NCBI RefSeq assembly: GCF_008360935.1
Contig: NZ_SRXO01000008.1
Coordinates: 124,001-188,000, forward strand
Direction of reading: 5' to 3'
DNA from: Siccirubricoccus phaeus
Lineage (GTDB): Bacteria; Pseudomonadota; Alphaproteobacteria; Acetobacterales; Acetobacteraceae
DNA: 64,000 nucleotides
Every line of letters begins with the position of its first letter. The first letter of the stretch is position 1. Of the stretch, positions 26,306 through 35,283 are shown piece after piece. Below the pieces are notes generated by a model, which was not told where the DNA came from, made no database searches, and saw only the letters and a program-made list of their open reading frames with translations. The position numbers and the translations under genes were made by a program.

Positions 26306-27316
26306 TCAGGCGACTCCGGCGGATAGCAGGTGATGCAGGTGCAGGACGCCGACGGGGCGCTCTTCCTCCAGCACCACGAGCTGGCTCACCTTCCGCGCAT
26401 TCATCTCCTTCAGCGCGGCGCTGGCGATGCGGTCCGGCGGCGTGGTCAGGGGGCGGAGCGTCATCACCTCGGTCACCGGGCGCTTCAGGATGCCGTCATG
26501 CATGTGGCGGCGCAGATCGCCATCGGTGATGAGCCCGGCCAGCCGGCCATCCGCCGCGGTGACGACGGCGCAGCCCAGGCTGTGGCCCGTCATCGCCAGG
26601 ATGGCGCGGGACATGTCCGCGTCTTCCTCCACCAGCGGCAGGTTGGGCGCCTTCTGCATCAGCTCGCCCACCGTCATGAGCTGGGCCCCGAGCTTTCCGC
26701 CCGGATGGAATTGCGCGAATTCCTGCGGGGTGAAGCCGCGGCGGTCGAGCAGCGCCATGGCCAGCGCATCGCCCAGCGCCATCTGGATGAGGGTGGAGGT
26801 GGTGGGCGCCAGGCCGTGTGGGCAGGCTTCCGTGATCGACGGCAGCAGCAACAGGATGTCCGCCGCCTTGGCGAGCGCGCTGTTGGCGCCGCCGGTCAGG
26901 GCGATGAGCTGCACCCCGTGCCGGCGGGTGTAGTGGATGATGTCCCGCAGCTCCGCCGTGCCGCCGGACCAGGACAGGGCGAGGACGACATCGGCCGCGG
27001 TGAGCATGCCGAGATCGCCATGGCTGGCTTCCGCCGGATGCAGGAAGAAGGCCGGCGTGCCGGTCGAGGCCAGGGTGGCGGCGATCTTGTTGCCGACATG
27101 GCCGCTCTTGCCCATGCCGGTCACGACGACGCGGCCGGAGGTGGCGATGATGGTCTCGACGGCGGCGGCGAAGGCATCGCCCAGGCTGCCGTCCAGCGCC
27201 TCCGCCAGGGCCTGCATGCCGGCGGTTTCCACCGCCAGGGTCGCCGCCCCGGTCTCGCGGATGCGGGCGGCCTGCTCCGGGCTGGGCTTGCCGGCCTTGG
27301 CGCGTTCGATGGTCAT
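26306..27316 (-). CDS. kdsD: Arabinose-5-phosphate isomerase (KpsF/GutQ family)
   Basis: It converts ribulose-5-phosphate to arabinose-5-phosphate, the first step of Kdo synthesis for lipopolysaccharide. At 336 residues it is the usual length. An N-terminal SIS domain (about 45-180) shows VVVTGMGKSGHVGNKIAATL and LHPAEASHGDLGM. Two CBS domains follow (about 205-335), with VTAADGRLAGLITDGDLRR a typical CBS strand. The start codon directly follows the kdsB stop. Third gene of the minus-strand operon kdsA-kdsB-kdsD. Confidence 0.95.
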   Translation of the reverse strand: MTIERAKAGKPSPEQAARIRETGAATLAVETAGMQALAEALDGSLGDAFAAAVETIIATSGRVVVTGMGKSGHVGNKIAATLASTGTPAFFLHPAEASHGDLGMLTAADVVLALSWSGGTAELRDIIHYTRRHGVQLIALTGGANSALAKAADILLLLPSITEACPHGLAPTTSTLIQMALGDALAMALLDRRGFTPQEFAQFHPGGKLGAQLMTVGELMQKAPNLPLVEEDADMSRAILAMTGHSLGCAVVTAADGRLAGLITDGDLRRHMHDGILKRPVTEVMTLRPLTTPPDRIASAALKEMNARKVSQLVVLEEERPVGVLHLHHLLSAGVA

Positions 27317-28054
27317 TCAGCTCCCCCGCGATGCAAGTATGGTACGAGCGCGTTCCAGATCCTCGGCGGTATCGACGCCGAGCGGCACCACATCCACCTC
27401 CATGGCGTCGATCCGCATGCCGGCTTCCAGGGCGCGGAGCTGCTCCAGCTTCTCCCGCTGCTCCAGCACCGAGGGCGGCAGGGCGACGAAGCGGGAAAGG
27501 GCGGTGCGGCGCCAGCCATAGAGGCCGATATGGTGCCAGAGCGGCCCCTCGCCCCAGGGCGCCGTCGCCCGGGTGAAGTAGAGCGCCCGGTGCCGCCCGC
27601 CGCCGAGCGGGCTGCCGACGAATTTCACCACCTGGGAGGCGGTCCGCTCCTCCTCCCGCGTGATTTCGGCGACGAGGGTGGAGAGCGCCACCTCCGGCGT
27701 CTCCAGCGGCGCCAAAGCGACGCGGATGGCGCGCGGGTCGATGCTCGGCAGGTCGCCCTGCACGTTCAGCACCACGTCGTAGCGGCCATCGGGGTCCAGC
27801 CTGCCGAGCGCTTCCTGGATGCGGTCGGAGCCGGAGGGGTGGTCGGCGGCGGTCATCACCGCCTGGCCGCCGGCGGCGCGCACCGCCTCGGCAATGGCGG
27901 GGGTATCGGTCGCCACGGCGACGGGGCCGCAATCCGCCTCCAGCGCCCGGCGCAGCACATGGACGATCATCGGCGCGCCATGGATGTCCGCCAGCGGCTT
28001 GTTGGGCAGGCGGGTGGAGGCGAGGCGTGACGGAATCAGGACGATGGGATTCAT
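27317..28054 (-). CDS. kdsB: CMP-Kdo synthetase (3-deoxy-manno-octulosonate cytidylyltransferase)
   Basis: It activates Kdo with CTP for lipid A inner-core assembly. 245 residues. The nucleotidyltransferase motif is [17 protein letters not shown] (5-21). It also has [47 protein letters not shown] (usually NVQGDEP, here DLP) and [16 protein letters not shown]. The Glu-to-Leu change in the NVQGDEP motif is unusual. Overlaps the kdsA stop by four bases and abuts kdsD. Confidence 0.95.
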   Translation of the reverse strand: MNPIVLIPSRLASTRLPNKPLADIHGAPMIVHVLRRALEADCGPVAVATDTPAIAEAVRAAGGQAVMTAADHPSGSDRIQEALGRLDPDGRYDVVLNVQGDLPSIDPRAIRVALAPLETPEVALSTLVAEITREEERTASQVVKFVGSPLGGGRHRALYFTRATAPWGEGPLWHHIGLYGWRRTALSRFVALPPSVLEQREKLEQLRALEAGMRIDAMEVDVVPLGVDTAEDLERARTILASRGS

Positions 28055-28908
28055 GCCCGGGCGCGCGCCTTGGCCAGCCTGTCGAAGGCCATCAGCTCCT
28101 CGATCAGCGCCGGGAAGGCCTTCAGCGGCACCATGTTGGGGCCGTCGGACGGGGCGTTGTCAGGGTCCGGATGCGTCTCGATGAAGAGGCCGGCGACGCC
28201 GATCGCGACCGCCGCGCGGGCCAGCACCGCGACGAATTCCCGCTGCCCGCCGGAGGAGGTGCCCTGGCCGCCCGGCTGCTGCACGGAATGCGTGGCGTCG
28301 AACACCACCGGCGCACCCATCGCCGCCATGATGGGCAGGGAGCGCATGTCCGAGACCAGGGTGTTGTAGCCGAAGGAGACGCCGCGCTCCGTCGCCATGA
28401 CGCGCGGATTGCCGGCGCCGGTGACCTTGGCGAGGACGTTCTTCATGTCCCAGGGCGCGAGGAACTGACCCTTCTTGACGTTCACCACCCGGCCGGTGGC
28501 GGCGGCGGCCAGCAGCAGATCGGTCTGGCGGCAGAGAAAGGCAGGGATCTGCAGCACATCCACCACCTCGGCGACCGGGGCGCACTGCTCGCGCTCATGC
28601 ACATCGGTCAGCACCGGCAGGCCGAATGTCTCACGGATCTCGGCGAAGACCGGCAGGGCGGCAGCGAGGCCAACGCCGCGGGCGCCGGCGGCGCTGGTGC
28701 GGTTCGCCTTGTCGAAGCTGGTCTTGTAGACGAGGCCGATGCCGAGCTTGTCGCAGATCTCCTTCAGCGCCGCGGCCATTTCCAGCGCATGCGCCCGGCT
28801 TTCCATCTGGCAGGGGCCGGCGATGAGGGCGAGGGGCAGATGGTTGGCGAAGCGGACCTCGCCGAGGGTGATAACGGGGTCTGGAGAGGGCATGCGAAGC
28901 TGATCCAT
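28051..28908 (-). CDS. kdsA: 3-deoxy-8-phosphooctulonate synthase
   Basis: It condenses arabinose-5-phosphate with phosphoenolpyruvate to Kdo-8-phosphate. 285 residues with the class I DAHP/Kdo8P barrel motifs: [71 protein letters not shown] and [18 protein letters not shown] use ATG 28908 (MDQLRMPSP); ATG 28893 is equally possible and neither has a strong ribosome site. First gene of the kds operon. Confidence 0.95.
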   Translation of the reverse strand: MDQLRMPSPDPVITLGEVRFANHLPLALIAGPCQMESRAHALEMAAALKEICDKLGIGLVYKTSFDKANRTSAAGARGVGLAAALPVFAEIRETFGLPVLTDVHEREQCAPVAEVVDVLQIPAFLCRQTDLLLAAAATGRVVNVKKGQFLAPWDMKNVLAKVTGAGNPRVMATERGVSFGYNTLVSDMRSLPIMAAMGAPVVFDATHSVQQPGGQGTSSGGQREFVAVLARAAVAIGVAGLFIETHPDPDNAPSDGPNMVPLKAFPALIEELMAFDRLAKARARA

Positions 28909-29377
28909 TGCGGCCGCCAATTTGCCTAGCACAGATGCGCAGTAAGTTGATGAAGTAAGTTGTCGCCCGGCGGCGCCTCGCCGAATGGGCCGCCCGCCCC
29001 GGCAGTGGCGATCAGGTCCGCTGGCACGTATCGAAGTGGAATCGGGTGACTCCCGAAGCATTGCTCGGCGGGTATGGAACTGGCCATTCCTGGCACAGCG
29101 GCCGGCGCGGATTGGTGGCCACTTTGCGGGCCTGGACATGATCTACCGAGCGACGGCCGGCAAGAATCCGCCGGCAAATAGCTGGGGCGGCGACTTCAGA
29201 AATCGCCCGAGATGTGACCGGGCTCATCGCCAGAACGAACCGCATGCCAGGACTGCAGTTCGCGCAGCGAAGCGGGATCAGACTGCCGGGGGCCGTGGCG
29301 TGGCCCGCTCAAGCGAATCTGGCGAGCCAGCCAAAGCAGCGGCCATTGGCCGGCGCGCGCTACATCGCCGAAAGCGA
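28909..29377. other. Non-coding stretch between the surface-polysaccharide genes and kdsA
   Basis: I find no supported gene. A direct repeat AGTAAGTTG occurs twice within 25 bases (about 28940-28964), close upstream of kdsA, and may belong to its promoter. The remainder is less GC-skewed than coding sequence on either strand and resembles degraded or untranslated DNA. Confidence 0.5.
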
Positions 29378-30322
29378 CTAGGCGACCGGCGGAAGCTGCT
29401 CCACCGGGGCGGCGGGCTCTGCGGGCCCACCGATCGCCAGGCTGTCATTCTCGTCAGCCGGCGCCACCATGGCGGGCGCTTCGGCCGGCTGAGGGTAGGG
29501 CCGGGGAAGACCGCCAACGCCGAGCGACCGCCGCTCCAGGATGAAGCGGCGAAGCGGGCTGGCACGATGCGGCGGGATACGCTTGAGGTAGGCGATCTTG
29601 CCTTCCTCCATGATCTTCTCCACGCGCTCGATGGTCAGCGGCGGGTGGTGCGGCTCGAAGGTTCTCGAACGGGACGGAGCGAATTTGTAGGCGAACTGCC
29701 TGAAGCGGGACAGGTAGGTCGGAATGATGGTTTCTTCCTGCGGATAGAAGGCCGGCAGGTTGCGCATTGCGTCGAGCGAATAGATGTCGAGCAGGCGGCG
29801 CACGAAGCCGCCGAAGATATCCGCGCGCACCGCCATGCCGTCCACGCGCACCGCCACCGGGTCCCCCAGCCCATGCGCCTCACGGAAAGCGGTGAAGCCG
29901 GTATCCTGCTGGACCTGCTCATGCCAGCGCCAGCCCTTGGCCGTGGGAATGGTGTTGTTCAGCAGGATGTCGTGGCTGGCGACGTACCGGTCCATATCGG
30001 TGCCCACCACGAGATTCGCGGGGGACAGGATCTGGAAATGCGTGAACGGCCGCCGCAGCGTCATGGTCAGGTAGAGGAAGTTGGACACCTGCATCGGCAG
30101 CGTATTGCCCCATTTCGTGGGCATCTCGACGTCGTTCCAGTGCACGTCGGGATCATGCATGTCGACGCCGGTGGCAGCGGCGTGCTTGAGGAATTTCTCC
30201 TTGTTGTCCCGCGACACATGCACAACGAGAAAAGCGTTCCCATTGTAAGTGTAGCGGATGTTGCTCATCAGCTCCATCACCACATGGGGCATCTCGTGCA
30301 CGGTCAGCGAGATCGCAATCAC
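29378..30322 (-). CDS. Unknown protein, possible glycosyltransferase of a surface-polysaccharide locus
   Basis: A 314-residue cytosolic protein. It begins IAISLTVHEMPHVVMELM, then NAFLVVHVSRDNKEKF, a typical beta-alpha-beta opening of a nucleotide-sugar enzyme. It later has VSNFLYLTMTLRRPF and FQILSPANLVVGTDMDRYV, somewhat like the GT14/core-2 style (a strand ending in an acidic residue), but I cannot assign a family. The last ~40 residues are Pro/Ala-rich and probably disordered. It overlaps the stop of the pyruvyl-transferase-like gene upstream by four bases, so both are co-translated. The neighbours and the adjacent kds operon point to exopolysaccharide or O-antigen work. Confidence 0.7.
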   Translation of the reverse strand: MIAISLTVHEMPHVVMELMSNIRYTYNGNAFLVVHVSRDNKEKFLKHAAATGVDMHDPDVHWNDVEMPTKWGNTLPMQVSNFLYLTMTLRRPFTHFQILSPANLVVGTDMDRYVASHDILLNNTIPTAKGWRWHEQVQQDTGFTAFREAHGLGDPVAVRVDGMAVRADIFGGFVRRLLDIYSLDAMRNLPAFYPQEETIIPTYLSRFRQFAYKFAPSRSRTFEPHHPPLTIERVEKIMEEGKIAYLKRIPPHRASPLRRFILERRSLGVGGLPRPYPQPAEAPAMVAPADENDSLAIGGPAEPAAPVEQLPPVA

Positions 30323-31053
30323 TGCAGCAGGTCCTGAACCTTGTTATAGAAGGAAAGGTTGTGCGCGCGGCAGTCCTGCAGCGCCTCGGGATAGGCAGTT
30401 GCTTCGCGCATGCGGTCCCGCCAGGTCTCTTCCGTCGCCATCGTCGGCGGGTATTTGTAGCCGAAGAATTTGGACGAATAGGGCAGGCACACGACCTTGC
30501 GGCCCAGCAGGGTGGCCCAATAGGCGCCGTGGTAGGAGTTCGTCACAACGACGGCCCCGCTGGCCAGGAACGCTATGGTCTCCGCCAGGCTGCCGTCGTT
30601 ATAGGATTTCGGGATGCCCTGGATGTTCGGTTCCGTCAGCTTCTTGTCGTAGTTCACGAAGAGCACGGCGTCATGCGCGATGTCGTACGACTTGTCGAAG
30701 TGCTCCGACATGCAGGAGACACAGGGCACGTACTCGCCGCCCTTGCGACCGTATTCGCGCAGGCCGATGAGATCCAGCCCGCTCGGTGGGGCCGGGTGCC
30801 GCTCCGTTCCGTGTTGCGACGACCCGATCCCCCAGGCGATGCGGCGCCGGGCCTCGACCTTGCGCTGCGCGCCCTCTTCGCCGCGCATGGCGAATTCGAT
30901 GGCGCCACCGCCGAAGATGACGGCATCGCATGGCGGGATCCTGTCATTGATGTTGAACACCTGCGCTTCCGGAAACTGGAAATACAGCGCAGGTGTACAC
31001 ATGCGGTCGCCGACGTTCTTCGTCCTGTGAATATGCGCGAAGGCAATCATCAT
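30319..31053 (-). CDS. Polysaccharide pyruvyl transferase family protein
   Basis: A 244-residue protein, short for the family (300-400). It has the opening AFAHIHRTKNVGDRMCTP (the N-G-D motif), CDAVIFGGGAIEFAM with the GGG loop, AWGIGSSQHG, and the family's C-terminal block VVTNSYHGAYWATLLGRKVV. Members add pyruvate ketals to surface polysaccharide sugars or are related transferases. The start at ATG 31053 follows a second ATG (MM). Coupled by a four-base overlap to the next gene. Low sequence similarity to the second pyruvyl-transferase-like gene at 31165. Confidence 0.85.
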   Translation of the reverse strand: MMIAFAHIHRTKNVGDRMCTPALYFQFPEAQVFNINDRIPPCDAVIFGGGAIEFAMRGEEGAQRKVEARRRIAWGIGSSQHGTERHPAPPSGLDLIGLREYGRKGGEYVPCVSCMSEHFDKSYDIAHDAVLFVNYDKKLTEPNIQGIPKSYNDGSLAETIAFLASGAVVVTNSYHGAYWATLLGRKVVCLPYSSKFFGYKYPPTMATEETWRDRMREATAYPEALQDCRAHNLSFYNKVQDLLQ

Positions 31054-31164
31054 GAACCCTCAACGACAGGTTCGGGCCCGACACGATACGCTCTCACCGA
31101 TGACTGGGGACGGGTCAAGCTGGACGGGACCATTGGCTTGGTGACGATTCGCCGTTCCTGACCG

Positions 31165-32307
31165 TCACTGGATCAGGCGCAGCACATTTGCGGAAACCTC
31201 AAGATCGGCCGCCTGCAGGACGCCCACATAGCTCGCGCACAGCCGGCGCCGCGTCTCGGTGTAGGCCTCGGCGTCGAACCTGAAGTAGTCCATGACATTG
31301 TGCCGCGTCAGCGGGCCGTTGATGTCCTTGTAGTGGCAGACCGGGATCTGCATCGTCTGGCACATCTCCAGCGTGCGGCTGTCATGCGCGATGCAGGCGG
31401 CCGGCACGCCGGCCTGGATCGCCAGCATGGCGCCGTGGAACCGGGTGCCGACCACGAAGTCGAAGCGGCGGAGGAAATCCATCCATTGCCGCACATCGGC
31501 GAAGGCATAGGCGTAGCGGCTGCACCAGGTCCTGAATTCCTCGGTGGTGCTGAGCGGCGCGATGTAGTTCCGGCACAGCTCGAGCCGCTCCGGTGTCATG
31601 CTGTCGAATTCGCGGCAGGCCAGCTCGATCATCTCGATGCCGTGCTGGACGATGTAGGCGCCGTCGGTCAGCGTGACGATGTCGGCCAGGTCGTGCTCGA
31701 TGGCGGCGAGCTGGGCGACGTGCGGAATGCCGGCCGCCACCGCGATCCGCCGCGGCCGCCGCCGGAAGCCGGCCGCCAGCTTGGTCGCCAGCGCCGGGTC
31801 GCCGCTGATGAAATTGGACGGGCAGCCGGTGACCGTCACCGCATTGCCGAGCCCGAGCTTGGCCACCTGCGCCCGGGTGTAGTCGCCGCGCAGGCCGATA
31901 TTCGGGTGCGCGGTCGGGGCGCGGCTCGCCAGCTCCTCCAGCCAGGCCCGCGTGCCGGCGTCCAGCACGATGTCCTGCTCATAGGAATCCGCCTGGGCGC
32001 CGAGCCCGAGGCCGAGCACCGGCAGGTCGATCGCCCGCAGCCGTTCCGCCGCGGGGCCCAGCTTCATGTGGCGGCCGAGCTGGTTCGCCAGCGGCAGCAC
32101 GACAATATCGCCAGCGTTACGAATCGCCGAGGGCGAATTGCCCAGGTAGAGCAGGGCCGGCCCGGACAGGCTGCGGGCGACGCCGTAGCGGAAGGCCAGG
32201 TTGCCGGTGTTGCCGCCGACCCGCTCGAAGATCGTGCCGGCGGACATCGGCTCGTGGTCGAGCACGTAGGGATTTCCGTCGAGGATTACGGGCCGTCGCT
32301 TGGGCAC
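31165..32307 (-). CDS. Polysaccharide pyruvyl transferase family protein, GTG start
   Basis: A 380-residue protein of the same superfamily as its neighbour. An N-terminal half (IFERVGGNTGNLAFRYG, LPVLGLGLGAQADS) is followed by a C-terminal half with VTLTDGAYIVQHGIEMIEL and the typical RFDFVVGTRFHGAMLAIQAG. The start is a GTG at 32307: AGGAG lies seven bases upstream, and no comparable site precedes the in-frame ATGs. The longer open frame to 32499 is therefore not used. The 110-base gap to the next gene leaves open whether all three form one operon. Confidence 0.85.
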   Translation of the reverse strand: MPKRRPVILDGNPYVLDHEPMSAGTIFERVGGNTGNLAFRYGVARSLSGPALLYLGNSPSAIRNAGDIVVLPLANQLGRHMKLGPAAERLRAIDLPVLGLGLGAQADSYEQDIVLDAGTRAWLEELASRAPTAHPNIGLRGDYTRAQVAKLGLGNAVTVTGCPSNFISGDPALATKLAAGFRRRPRRIAVAAGIPHVAQLAAIEHDLADIVTLTDGAYIVQHGIEMIELACREFDSMTPERLELCRNYIAPLSTTEEFRTWCSRYAYAFADVRQWMDFLRRFDFVVGTRFHGAMLAIQAGVPAACIAHDSRTLEMCQTMQIPVCHYKDINGPLTRHNVMDYFRFDAEAYTETRRRLCASYVGVLQAADLEVSANVLRLIQ

Positions 32308-32570
32308 TGTTCCACTCCTGCTGCAACTCTGCCGGCGCAACATCTTCCGTGCCCGGTGCGAATCCGCCACCTGCGCGGCATCCTGTTCCATATCGGGTGT
32401 CTGCCCGCAGGACCTCGCCAGTCTCCTAACGTCCGCTTCGCGTAGCGAATACGGTGCACCGACCCCAGATACAGCCAATCCCGCAAGGGACAAGGCCACA
32501 TTATGTAATTTCGCGGGGAATAGCTACCACTACGCCCGGTTGTGGTCGTACCGTGCGAAGGCCCGCGGCG

Positions 32571-33917
32571 CTACCCCAGCCGCGCCAGCACCCGGTCCAC
32601 GAAATCCCCCGCCGCGCCCAGATAGCTTGCCGGCTCGGTCAGCTTCGCCAGCGCCGCCGCATCCAGCCGGCCCGCCAGCGCGGGCTCCCGCCCCAGCGCC
32701 GCGGCCAGGCTGATCCCCTCGGCCAGCGCCAGGTCGCAGGCGCGGTTGACCACGTGATGCGCCTCGCCGCGGCCCAGCACCGGGGCGAGGCCCATCATCA
32801 CCGCCTCGCCCATGATGAGGCCGCCGGTGCTGTCCAGGTTGCGCCGCATCCGCGCCGCATCCACCACCAGCCCTTCCGCCAGCACCCGGGCGCAGGAAAG
32901 CGCGCCATGGGCGAGGAGGAAGGACTGGCCGATCGCCAGCGCCTCCGCCTGCCAGGGGCCGGTGCCGCGTTCCTGGTCCTGCGCCATGGCGGCCAGCATC
33001 TGCGGCACCAGCGCGTGCACGCCGCGGCTCTGGGCGATGATGTATTCGCAGGAGATGGGGTTGCGCTTCTGCGGCATGGTGGAGGAGCCGCCGCGGCCGA
33101 ATTGATGCGGCTCCGCCACCTCCGCCACCTCGTTCTGCATCAGCAGGATGACATCGGTGGCGAGCTTGGACAGCGAGCCGCAGACCAGGCCGAGCAGCGA
33201 GACCGTCTCCGCCAACCCGTCCCGCGCCACATGCCAGGGCACGTCCGGCACGGCGAGGCCGAGCTCCTCCGCCAGCCCCGCCTGCACCGCGAGGCCCTGC
33301 GCGCCGAGCGAGGCCAGCGTCCCCGCGGCGCCGCCGAATTCCAGCTTCAGCACGCGCGGGCGGAGCTGGGCGAAGCGTTCCCGCATGGTGATCAGCGGGC
33401 TGAGCCAGACCGCGACCTTGCAGCCGAAGGTGGTGGGCAGGGCGTGCTGCAGATGGGTGCGGCCGGCCATCACCGTATCGCGATGCGTGCGCGCCATGGC
33501 GGCGAGGCCGGCGATCACCGCCTCCAGCTCCGCTTCGATCAGAGCCAGCCCGTCACGGATCTGCAGCACCACGGCGCTGTCCATGATGTCCTGGGTGGTG
33601 GCGCCCCAATGCGTCCAGCGCCCGGCCTCGGCGCCGGCCAGGGCGGAGAGCTGCTTGACCAGACCGACCACCGGGTAGCCGGTGTTGCGCGTGGCGGCGG
33701 CCAGGGCGGGCAGGTCCAGCCGCTTCGCATCCGCCGCCGCGGTGATCGCCTTCGCCGCCGCCTCCGGCACGATGCCGAGCTTCGCCTGGGCCCGGGCCAG
33801 CGCCGCTTCCACATCCAGCATGCGCTGCAGGAAGGCCATCTCGCCCATCGCGGCGCGCATCGCATCGGTGCCGTAGAGGGCCCCCAGCACGGGGCTGTCG
33901 GCGGGATTGACGCTCAT
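32571..33917 (-). CDS. pcaB: 3-carboxy-cis,cis-muconate cycloisomerase
   Basis: It lactonises 3-carboxymuconate to 4-carboxymuconolactone in protocatechuate degradation. 448 residues of the fumarase/aspartase superfamily: TGYPVVGLVKQLSALAG, WTHWGATTQDIMDSA, GRTHLQHALPTTFG, and the family signature GSSTMPQKRNPISCE (about 275-290). The start at ATG 33917 (MSVNPADSP) agrees with PcaB homologues. Downstream of pcaG by 140 bases on the same strand, likely the last gene of the pca operon. Confidence 0.93.
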   Translation of the reverse strand: MSVNPADSPVLGALYGTDAMRAAMGEMAFLQRMLDVEAALARAQAKLGIVPEAAAKAITAAADAKRLDLPALAAATRNTGYPVVGLVKQLSALAGAEAGRWTHWGATTQDIMDSAVVLQIRDGLALIEAELEAVIAGLAAMARTHRDTVMAGRTHLQHALPTTFGCKVAVWLSPLITMRERFAQLRPRVLKLEFGGAAGTLASLGAQGLAVQAGLAEELGLAVPDVPWHVARDGLAETVSLLGLVCGSLSKLATDVILLMQNEVAEVAEPHQFGRGGSSTMPQKRNPISCEYIIAQSRGVHALVPQMLAAMAQDQERGTGPWQAEALAIGQSFLLAHGALSCARVLAEGLVVDAARMRRNLDSTGGLIMGEAVMMGLAPVLGRGEAHHVVNRACDLALAEGISLAAALGREPALAGRLDAAALAKLTEPASYLGAAGDFVDRVLARLG

Positions 33918-34057
33918 CTCTTGCGATGCTCCTCGGTCCGGGCGCCGGGGGCGAGCGCTGCCGGCGACAGCGCCACCCCTGCCCGCCAATATCCGGCCCG
34001 AAGCCATAGGCAAAGGGGGCGACGAAGTCGATCCGCCGATGGCGCGGCGCCACCGGG

Positions 34058-34591
34058 TCATACCTCCAGGAAGACGGTCTCCCCTTCGCCCTGCAGCCTG
34101 ATGTCCAGCCGCCAGGTGCCAGGGCCTTCGGGCCGGGCGATCAGCGTGCCGCGCCGCGCCGCCGGCACGGCGTTCAGCACCGGGTCCTGCTCGTTCAGCG
34201 CCTCGCCGGCGAAGTAGAGCCGGGTGACGAGCTGGCTGAGCAGCCCGCGGGCGAAGAGGGAAAGGGTGACATGCGGCGCCTGGAAGACATTGCCCGCCGC
34301 CCGCACCGGCCCGGGCTTCAGCGTGGTGAAGCGAAATTCGCCATTGGCATCGGTGGCGCAGCGGCCGAAGCCGTGGAAGGCGCCGTCGTACTGCCCCTCC
34401 GGATCGGCCTGCCACAGCTCCACCATGGCATCGGCGCAGGGCGCGCCATCGCCATCCGTGACGCGGCCGAGCAGGGTGATGCGCTCCCCCGCGATGCCGG
34501 CATTCGGCCCGTCGCCGCGCAGCAGGTCGGCCCATTCGGGGAAGTCGATCAGGTGCCAGTAGGGGCCGGCGGTCTGGCTCGCCGTGCTCAT
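34058..34591 (-). CDS. pcaG: Protocatechuate 3,4-dioxygenase alpha subunit
   Basis: Structural partner of PcaH in the ring-cleaving dioxygenase. 177 residues beginning TASQTAGPYWHLIDFPEW, with MVELWQADPEGQYDGA and APHVTLSLFARGLLSQLVTR. It lacks the full iron-ligand set of the beta subunit, as expected of the alpha chain. Overlaps the pcaH stop by four bases (ATGA). Confidence 0.95.
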   Translation of the reverse strand: MSTASQTAGPYWHLIDFPEWADLLRGDGPNAGIAGERITLLGRVTDGDGAPCADAMVELWQADPEGQYDGAFHGFGRCATDANGEFRFTTLKPGPVRAAGNVFQAPHVTLSLFARGLLSQLVTRLYFAGEALNEQDPVLNAVPAARRGTLIARPEGPGTWRLDIRLQGEGETVFLEV

Positions 34592-35283
34592 GCCGGGTTC
34601 TCCATCGGCGTCGCCTGGCGGCCGCGCAGCACGATGTCGAAGCGGTAGCCCAGCGCGTATTCCGGCTGGGTGATGTCGAGGTCGAAGCTGGCGACCAGCC
34701 GGCTGCGCGCCGCTTCGTCCGGCACGCAGTTGAAGATGGGGTCCAGCGGCAGCAGCGGGTCGCCGGGGAAGTACATCTGGGTGATCAGCCGCTGGGCGAA
34801 GCCCTGGCCGAACAGCGAGTAGTGGATATGCACCGGCCGCCAGGCATTGTGGTGGTTGCGCCAGGGATAGGCGCCGGGGCGGATGGTGGTGTAGCGGTAC
34901 CAGCCCTCGGCATCGGTGAAGACCCGGCCCTCGCCCTTGAAGTTGGGGTCGAGCGGCGCGTCGTGCTGGTCCCGTTCATGGTTGTAGCGGCCGGCGGCAT
35001 TGGCCTGCCAGACCTCCACCATGGCGCCCTGCAGCGGGCGGCCAGCCTCGTCCAGCACGCGGCCGGCGACGATGATCCGCTCCCCCTGCGCTTCCCAGCC
35101 CGGGCCTTTCGCCAGGTTGGCGTTGGACGGGTAGAGCGATTCCGTCATCCGCGGCGCGGCCAGCTCCGTCAGCGTTGGGGCGATGCGGATGGGGGCCTGG
35201 TCCGGGTGGCGCTTATGGGTGCTGCCATAGGCGGGCGCATCCAGGGGCGGCTGGCTGCCTGGGGCGACCGGTGCGTAGCTCAT
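34588..35283 (-). CDS. pcaH: Protocatechuate 3,4-dioxygenase beta subunit
   Basis: The iron-bearing subunit that cleaves protocatechuate between the two hydroxyls. 231 residues. The ferric ligands seen in Pseudomonas PcaH can be placed: Tyr in AAGRYNHERDQHDAP, Tyr in PGAYPWRNHHNAWRP, and both His in RPVHIHYSLFGQGF. It also has QMYFPGDPLLPLDPIFNCV. It sits between pcaDC and pcaG with four-base overlaps on both sides, so the three are strictly co-translated and stoichiometric expression is likely. Confidence 0.96.
   Translation of the reverse strand: MSYAPVAPGSQPPLDAPAYGSTHKRHPDQAPIRIAPTLTELAAPRMTESLYPSNANLAKGPGWEAQGERIIVAGRVLDEAGRPLQGAMVEVWQANAAGRYNHERDQHDAPLDPNFKGEGRVFTDAEGWYRYTTIRPGAYPWRNHHNAWRPVHIHYSLFGQGFAQRLITQMYFPGDPLLPLDPIFNCVPDEAARSRLVASFDLDITQPEYALGYRFDIVLRGRQATPMENPA

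Noticed and set aside
28985-30337. A 450-codon plus-strand frame over the putative glycosyltransferase.
   Set aside because: It is antisense to a gene with coupled overlap and better composition; the product is His/Arg/Gly-rich and unlike any family.
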